Shown here: one piece after another, positions 11,192-15,508 of the stretch
Layout of the letters: each line of letters begins with the position of its first letter
Numbering within the stretch: the stretch's first letter is position 1
Notes under the pieces: generated by a model
Databases searched by the model: none
The model's input: the letters and a program-made list of their open reading frames with translations, nothing else
Told to the model about the DNA's origin: nothing
Program-made: the position numbers and the translations under genes
Origin: Methanoregulaceae archaeon
GTDB lineage: Archaea > Halobacteriota > Methanomicrobia > Methanomicrobiales > Methanospirillaceae
DNA length: 15,508 nt
NCBI GenBank assembly: GCA_028679325.1
Contig: JAJRBS010000149.1
Location: 1-15,508 of the forward strand
Reading direction: 5' to 3'

Positions 11192-13033
11192 TCAGAAGCC
11201 GGCAGGGACACGGGAGATCTTCTCGATCATACCTTTGAGAACCTCCTCCCGCATCCCTTCCACGAACTTGATGCTGCCGACCACCAGGTGGCCACCGCCG
11301 GAAATCCCGCCTCCCGGGATCTCGTCCCGGAGCTCCCTGACCATCTTCGGGATGTTCATCATCACCCCTCGTGATCGCAGGACAGCGAAGTCGGGGCCAA
11401 AGCCGATGGTGACTACCGGCGATCCGACATTCTTCCGGCAGAGCCGGTCATGCACCTCTCCCGAGGTCTTCCCGGGCGGGGGGAAGGTGAACTTGTGGGC
11501 ATGGATCTCGACATCGAGAAGGAAGAGCTCGGCACCGTTTTGCAGTGTCTGCTGCCGGACATGGGGCATGCAGGCGTTCATCTGGTCCTCGATGGCGGCA
11601 TTGGCACCCTCCACCAGCAGTGCGATGAGCCCCTTGTGCCGCACGGTATTCGCGGTCAGGCCTAAAATGTCCTTCACGATCTCACGACCGTCGTTGAACC
11701 TGAGCCAGAACTGTTCGTAGTCGAGGGAGAGTGCGATGTTCTTGCAGTCCTCCTCGGTGTAGGTCTCCCGGACCAGCTCATGGTAGCGTGCCCGCTCCGG
11801 GGCCTCGCTCCGGTCTCCGAACCCGGCAATCGCCGGGATGTGCCGGATGTACTGCTCTACCCGGGGATTGATCAGCCGGGCCACCTCGGTCCCGAGCATG
11901 CCTGCCGTGATCCCGAAGTCGCCTTCCACATGGTAGGGGTTGACGTGGGCGGCCAGGTACTGGTCCACGATCTCGTCGGGATGGTGGTGGTCGATCACCA
12001 CCAGGGAGAGGCCGTACACTTTGGCCATCTTCAGGGAAGGCAGGTCTTCTTCTGTCGAACCGTTGTCAGTCAGCAGGATGAGGGGAAGCTTCTGGCCGTA
12101 GCGGATATGGTCCTTGAGGGCGAAGTCGAGATCACGGGTGATGTCCTCGATCTCGTAGAAGGGAGCCTTCGAGGGAGCCCGCTTGAAGAGGAAGTAGTCG
12201 GCGTCAAAATCTCCACCGGACTCCCGTATGAGGGCAGTCACTGCCTGTTCGATGGCCACCGCCGAGCAGATCCCGTCTGCATCGGCGTGGTGGCGGAGGA
12301 TGATAGGCTGGGCCGAGAAGACAGCCTTCCTGATGATCCGGGCCGCCTTCCGCATGGCAGGCTGGAGCTTCTGGAGCACAGCACTCTCTACAAGAAGCGG
12401 GATATCCTCGGGCTCAGCCCTCTTTTCGAGGGCTGTTTCGATCCTCTCCTTGACCTCCTCTTCTTCTGATCCCGAGAGGATGGACAGGGACTCGACCTCG
12501 ATCTGGACCTGGTTGTTCCTGAGCATCACCTCGCCGACTATCCTGACGATGTCCTCGAGTTCCGCCTCCGGGTAGGCCCGTACCCCGGCCTCGACAAAGG
12601 CCGCGGCGTTCTCGGTCCCGGACTCGTCCACGATGGTGAAGATGGTGGGACCGCTGGTCTGCTTGATCTGGGCGATCTCCCCCTCGATCATGACCGTCTT
12701 TCCGACCTTGCCCGAAAGCTCGGCAAGGAGCACCGATGAGGACTTCCGTTCGACCATCTCCACGGTGTAGACCGGGTAGGTCACCTCCTCGAGGTCGATA
12801 TTCCCGTTCGGCCGGATAGTCCTGACCCTGACAAGGATCGTCTCCCTTTCCTTGTGGGTCGTCTTGACATTGCTCTTATGCACAAGCCCCTTGACCCGGT
12901 CGTTCAGCTGAACGAAGGTGCCGAAGTTGGCAAAACCCTGCACCCGGCCGATGTACACCTTCCCCTCTCCGACATCGGAAAGGTCACACCCCGGTCCCAT
13001 GCGAAATACAGTCACGTCGTCTGGATTATCCAT
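11192..13033 (-). CDS. DHH-family RecJ-like phosphoesterase with S1 and OB domains
   Basis: A 613-residue protein. An S1 RNA-binding domain (about 22-85, YIGRVQGFANFGTFVQL) is followed by an OB-fold domain (about 108-187), a DHH catalytic domain and a C-terminal DHHA1 domain. DHH motifs are HHADADG (249-254; D251, D253), LTDNGS (D323), VIDHHH (D348, H349, H350) and GFGDRS (D407). DHHA1 has GGGISGGGH (574-582). All metal ligands expected for a RecJ/NrnA-type nuclease are present. It resembles the archaeal COG1107 group, but I see no DnaJ-type zinc finger. The substrate, single-stranded DNA or RNA, is not known. The ATG at 13033 has GGTGA 5 nt upstream. Confidence 0.88.
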   Translation of the reverse strand: MDNPDDVTVFRMGPGCDLSDVGEGKVYIGRVQGFANFGTFVQLNDRVKGLVHKSNVKTTHKERETILVRVRTIRPNGNIDLEEVTYPVYTVEMVERKSSSVLLAELSGKVGKTVMIEGEIAQIKQTSGPTIFTIVDESGTENAAAFVEAGVRAYPEAELEDIVRIVGEVMLRNNQVQIEVESLSILSGSEEEEVKERIETALEKRAEPEDIPLLVESAVLQKLQPAMRKAARIIRKAVFSAQPIILRHHADADGICSAVAIEQAVTALIRESGGDFDADYFLFKRAPSKAPFYEIEDITRDLDFALKDHIRYGQKLPLILLTDNGSTEEDLPSLKMAKVYGLSLVVIDHHHPDEIVDQYLAAHVNPYHVEGDFGITAGMLGTEVARLINPRVEQYIRHIPAIAGFGDRSEAPERARYHELVRETYTEEDCKNIALSLDYEQFWLRFNDGREIVKDILGLTANTVRHKGLIALLVEGANAAIEDQMNACMPHVRQQTLQNGAELFLLDVEIHAHKFTFPPPGKTSGEVHDRLCRKNVGSPVVTIGFGPDFAVLRSRGVMMNIPKMVRELRDEIPGGGISGGGHLVVGSIKFVEGMREEVLKGMIEKISRVPAGF

Positions 13034-13050
13034 TCATGTCACCACGATTG

Positions 13051-13060
13051 CTTTTTTAAA
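13051..13060 (-). promoter_or_regulatory. Candidate TATA box of the DHH gene
   Basis: TTTAAAAAAG on the minus strand is the most AT-rich element in the 117-bp gap but lies only about 23 bp from the ATG, implying a leaderless start, which conflicts with the GGTGA site. A weaker AAGAATAAC near 13074-13084 would allow a short leader. The rest of the gap (13061-13150) shows nothing clear. Confidence 0.3.
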
Positions 13061-13150
13061 CCACGCTGATGTTCGTTATTCTTACCGGCGTCTCTGCCTA
13101 CCATGTGCGCCTGCGGTTCTTATCATCTTATGGAAACCGAACCGGATCGG

Positions 13151-14092
13151 TCACTCGTCCCGGTAGGCGATCTCCAATTGGTCGAGGTCGGACGGTGCGA
13201 GCACCTTTCCGGAAAACGACTTCCCGGCGTCCCGTATGTGCCCGGCGGCCGTGGTGTACCGGGAGCTGATGTGGACCAGCGCCAGCACACGGGCATCGAG
13301 CGCCGTGGCCGCCTCCCCGGCCTCGCTGGCGGTGGAATGGAAGACCTCAAGAGCCCTCTCTCTCTCTTCTTCGTCGTAGGTCGCGTCGTGGATGAGGAGG
13401 TCGGGGGCCTTTGCGAGCTCCCGGATGCGGTTGTGGACCGGGCGAGTGTCGCCGGTGTATACGATGGACCTTCCCGGCCGTGGCGGGCCCATCACCTGGT
13501 CAGGGGTTACATGCACGCTCCCTCCGTCCCGTGCAATGCAGACCGTCTCTCCCCGCTGGAGACGGCCGAAGAGAGGCCCGGGTGGGACTCCCAGGGATAC
13601 GGCCCGGTCCCGGTCGAAGCGGCCCGGCCGTTCGTCCTCGGCTAGTACGTACCCCACACTCTCCATGCCATGGTCGGTTGCAAAAGCGGTGACCGAATAT
13701 CCCGGAAACCTGACCGCTTTCCCGTGGCTCATCTGCACCGACAAAAGGGGGAACCGGAGGTTGAAACGGGAGAGGGACCGGATCGCCGAGACAGCTTCGT
13801 GCACCCACGAAGGACCATAGATGGGGAGGGGATCTTTCCGTCCGGTGAAGGAGAGGGTCTGGACGAGACCGGCGATCCCCAGGAAATGGTCTGCATGCCA
13901 GTGAGTGACGAAGACGGCGTCGACCACAAAACCGGTCCGGGCCCGCATCATCTGCTGCTGGGCTCCTTCTCCGCAGTCGAAGAGGAGGGTGTCGGAGCCC
14001 CTCCGGACCATGATGCAGGGCGCGTTCCGGGCCGGCGTGGGAAGGGCCCCGGCCGTCCCGAGGAAGTAGACCTGGAGGGTTTCCCCACTCAC
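13151..14092 (-). CDS. rnz: Ribonuclease Z (tRNA 3' processing endonuclease)
   Basis: A 313-residue metallo-beta-lactamase-fold RNase Z, which cuts tRNA precursors after the discriminator base. This step is needed here because the window's tRNA lacks encoded CCA. It begins near VYFLGTAGALPTPARN and has THWHADH (H64, H66, D68, H69 from the chosen start), ATDHGMES, YTGDTRP and LVHISSRY, which supply the remaining zinc ligands. I chose a GTG at 14092 because it forms a GTGA overlap with the preceding gene's stop, like the junction upstream, and has GGGGTG before it. A GTG at 14101 in the same frame would add three residues. It is the last gene of a minus-strand operon. Confidence 0.93.
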   Translation of the reverse strand: MSGETLQVYFLGTAGALPTPARNAPCIMVRRGSDTLLFDCGEGAQQQMMRARTGFVVDAVFVTHWHADHFLGIAGLVQTLSFTGRKDPLPIYGPSWVHEAVSAIRSLSRFNLRFPLLSVQMSHGKAVRFPGYSVTAFATDHGMESVGYVLAEDERPGRFDRDRAVSLGVPPGPLFGRLQRGETVCIARDGGSVHVTPDQVMGPPRPGRSIVYTGDTRPVHNRIRELAKAPDLLIHDATYDEEERERALEVFHSTASEAGEAATALDARVLALVHISSRYTTAAGHIRDAGKSFSGKVLAPSDLDQLEIAYRDE

Positions 14093-14862
14093 GAGCGCCA
14101 CCCCTTCACCACATCGAGGCTGGACTTTCCTTCCTCAAGCGACCTTCCCTCCACCACCAGCACCCCGGAATAATCTTTCGCGATCCGTGCCCCAACAGAA
14201 TCCCAGTCGATGGTACCTTTCCCGAGCGCAAGGTGCTCATCGGATACACCGTGGTTGTCATGGACATGGAGGTGGGCGGCTCTCTTCAGGAAGGGGAGGA
14301 ACTCCGGGACCTTCCCCACGGTGTTTGCATGGCCTATATCGATGGTGATCCCGACCCCCTCGATCCCCTCGACCATGCCCACCAGTTCTTCAGGCATGCG
14401 GCAGAGGAACTCCCGAATCCCTATCATGTTCTCGAGGCAGGCAAGCACCGAGTGCTCGCCGGCTGTCCTCCCGATCTCGACCAGGGCCTCCTTCTGCTGT
14501 TTCCAGGCGGCAGCAGGCATCATCTTTCCCACTGGCGAGAGATACCCGGGGTGGAGGGTGACCCGGTCCGTCCACCGGGAGGCGACTTCAATGCAGGTGC
14601 AGACCTGCCGTATGGACTCCCGCCAGATGGGATGGTTGAGTGTGGAGAGGTTGAGGTCCGCGTACGGGGCATGGACGGTGATCGAGAGACCGGTGCTCCC
14701 GATGACCTCCTCGATCCGGGACACGGTTTCAGGGTTGTCGAGACGGTAGGCGCCGTCGGCCACGATCTCCCAGCCCTCGTACCCGGTCTCCTCGATCCCG
14801 TACACCCACTCGATTGCCTCCCAGACCCGTGCCGACGACGAGAAGGAGGGGCTGATGCTCAC
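14089..14862 (-). CDS. Endonuclease IV-like / xylose isomerase-like TIM-barrel protein
   Basis: A 257-residue AP endonuclease family 2 TIM barrel, a superfamily holding both DNA-repair endonuclease IV and sugar isomerases/epimerases. Putative metal ligands are H64 (HAPY), H104 (LHPG), E144 (LENM), D175 and H178 (DIGH), H201 (HDNH), D208 and H210 (DEHLALGKG) and E238 (VVEG). These match in order all nine ligands of the endonuclease IV trinuclear zinc site, whereas simple isomerases usually keep fewer. Function therefore stays open between abasic-site endonuclease and isomerase. It starts at a GTG at 14862 with AGGAGG upstream, overlapping the upstream stop as GTGA, and ends overlapping RNase Z. 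Confidence 0.82.
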   Translation of the reverse strand: MSISPSFSSSARVWEAIEWVYGIEETGYEGWEIVADGAYRLDNPETVSRIEEVIGSTGLSITVHAPYADLNLSTLNHPIWRESIRQVCTCIEVASRWTDRVTLHPGYLSPVGKMMPAAAWKQQKEALVEIGRTAGEHSVLACLENMIGIREFLCRMPEELVGMVEGIEGVGITIDIGHANTVGKVPEFLPFLKRAAHLHVHDNHGVSDEHLALGKGTIDWDSVGARIAKDYSGVLVVEGRSLEEGKSSLDVVKGWRS

Positions 14863-15407
14863 GGCCCCTCCTGGATCTCTTCGAGGAAGGCACGGACCTT
14901 TTCTTCGAACTCCTCCACTGTCCCGTCATTGCAGAGCAGGTTGTCTGCCCCGGCGAGGGCCCGCCCGAGCCCCCAGGAGATCTCCCTCCTGTCCCGGAGT
15001 ACCAGCTCCTCTTCGGTCAACCCGTCGTCTTCTCTCCCCCGTGACGAAAGGCGGGCCAGCCTCGCGGCGAAGGGAGCATCGATGCCGATGAGAATGAAGC
15101 CCGGAAATTTCTCCCGGAAGAAGCCGACCTCGGCATCCCCCCGGATGCCGTCGACAACCACCAGCACGGCATCTTCTCGTTCAACAGCCGGCAGGGTGAG
15201 CTCGGCGACGGCAGCCATGCCCCGGTCCTTTCTGAGCCGGCTGGCGATCTCGCCGAGGTTCGCATCGGTTCCCGCGAGTCCCTGACGGACAGCCTCCTCC
15301 CGGATCACGTCTCCCATCACGATGACCGGGATCGCAAGAGAACGGGCGATCCGGGAGAACTCCCCTTTCCCGCTGCCGGGCATGCCGACGACCCCGATGA
15401 TCTTCAT
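14859..15407 (-). CDS. UPF0200 family P-loop nucleotide kinase-like protein
   Basis: A 182-residue P-loop protein of the archaeal UPF0200 family, similar to dephospho-CoA and adenylate kinases. Walker A is GMPGSGKG (8-15), VVVDGIRG (83-90) is the Walker B region, and RGREDD (123-128) with RDRREISWGLG (138-148) resembles a lid. ADNLLCNDGT (154-163) recalls the dephospho-CoA kinase C-terminal motif. The actual substrate is not established for the family, and archaea have another dephospho-CoA kinase, so I give no reaction. The ATG at 15407 overlaps the upstream gene's stop as ATGA, and the end overlaps the next gene as GTGA. Confidence 0.88.
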   Translation of the reverse strand: MKIIGVVGMPGSGKGEFSRIARSLAIPVIVMGDVIREEAVRQGLAGTDANLGEIASRLRKDRGMAAVAELTLPAVEREDAVLVVVDGIRGDAEVGFFREKFPGFILIGIDAPFAARLARLSSRGREDDGLTEEELVLRDRREISWGLGRALAGADNLLCNDGTVEEFEEKVRAFLEEIQEGP

Positions 15408-15508
15408 ACCAGCACCTCTCCCCTCTCCCGGGTCCGGATCCGGATCGTCCGTCCCAGTTTTTTTATCCTTCCGGCGAGCTTCAGGAGTTGATCGAACTGA
15501 AGCGGGGT
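15404..15508 (-). CDS. C-terminal end of an unidentified gene (partial)
   Basis: From the right edge of the window, reading leftward, 34 open codons end at a TGA at 15406-15404 that overlaps the next ATG as ATGA. The visible chain, TPLQFDQLLKLAGRIKKLG then RTIRIRTRERGEVLV, has a basic amphipathic helix and a final strand. The stop-start overlap and normal GC-rich codon use argue it is a real gene and the upstream member of this operon. Too little remains to name it. Confidence 0.6.
   Translation of the reverse strand, partial: TPLQFDQLLKLAGRIKKLGRTIRIRTRERGEVLV

Noticed and set aside
11166..11720. Plus-strand frame of 184 codons with TAGGAGA before its ATG and a TATA-like element upstream
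   Set aside because: The start signals look fair, but almost all of the frame is antisense to the conserved DHHA1 end of the DHH protein and the translation is low-complexity. An antisense RNA is possible; a protein is not supported.
14233..15285. Open frame of 350 codons on the plus strand
   Set aside because: Antisense to the TIM-barrel and UPF0200 genes, both of which have clear motifs and coupled starts.
1..15508. CRISPR arrays, insertion sequences, integrases or defence genes
   Set aside because: Read through on both strands: no regularly spaced repeats, transposase motifs or terminal inverted repeats were seen.

Overview
The window is a stretch of archaeal chromosome. It almost certainly comes from a methanogen of the class Methanomicrobia, with Methanomicrobiales the best guess. 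The evidence is archaeal-only translation genes (L44e, S27e, aIF2-alpha, Nop10), an archaeal lipid geranylgeranyl reductase with its ferredoxin, and a YcaO-TfuA pair of the kind that thioamidates methyl-coenzyme M reductase. TATA-type promoters, oligo-T terminators and a tRNA without encoded CCA fit too. Coding DNA is GC-rich at third codon positions. No insertion sequence, CRISPR array, integrase or prophage gene is visible.

Layout. (1) 1-128, minus: the 5' end of a secreted-protein gene. A 427-bp AT-richer divergent intergenic region follows (129-555). (2) 556-3855, plus: a compact translation operon, rpl44e-rps27e-aIF2alpha-nop10-PAC2 chaperone, ending in an endonuclease Q-family PHP nuclease; several of its genes overlap. 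(3) 3939-5301, plus: a 2x[4Fe-4S] ferredoxin overlapping geranylgeranyl reductase, a membrane-lipid saturation module. (4) 5373-6020 ribonuclease HII and 6178-7482 an intramembrane site-2-type metalloprotease, plus, each with its own probable promoter. (5) 7575-9414, plus: YcaO overlapping TfuA. (6) 9415-9528: a convergent intergenic region full of hairpins. (7) 9529-11010, minus: DUF89 phosphatase-like protein, tRNA-Pro(GGG), a 63-residue unknown protein and a winged-helix DUF7123-type protein. (8) 11192-13033, minus: an S1-OB-DHH-DHHA1 RecJ-like protein. (9) 13151-15508, minus: RNase Z, an endonuclease IV-like TIM barrel, a UPF0200 P-loop kinase-like protein and the C-terminus of another gene, joined by ATGA/GTGA stop-start overlaps.

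Themes. Most of the region is housekeeping: translation, tRNA maturation, DNA/RNA nucleases, membrane lipid and MCR maturation. At least five gene products are nucleases or nuclease-like (EndoQ, RNase HII, DHH/RecJ-like, RNase Z, endonuclease IV-like).

The least explained parts are the DUF7123/63-residue protein pair with a hairpin over its ribosome binding site, the TIM-barrel protein that keeps what looks like a full endonuclease IV trinuclear metal site, and a PxPxP tail on YcaO encoded inside the tfuA overlap. Nop10 and EndoQ each lack one expected zinc-ligand cysteine. I see no clearly new defence or mobile system here.
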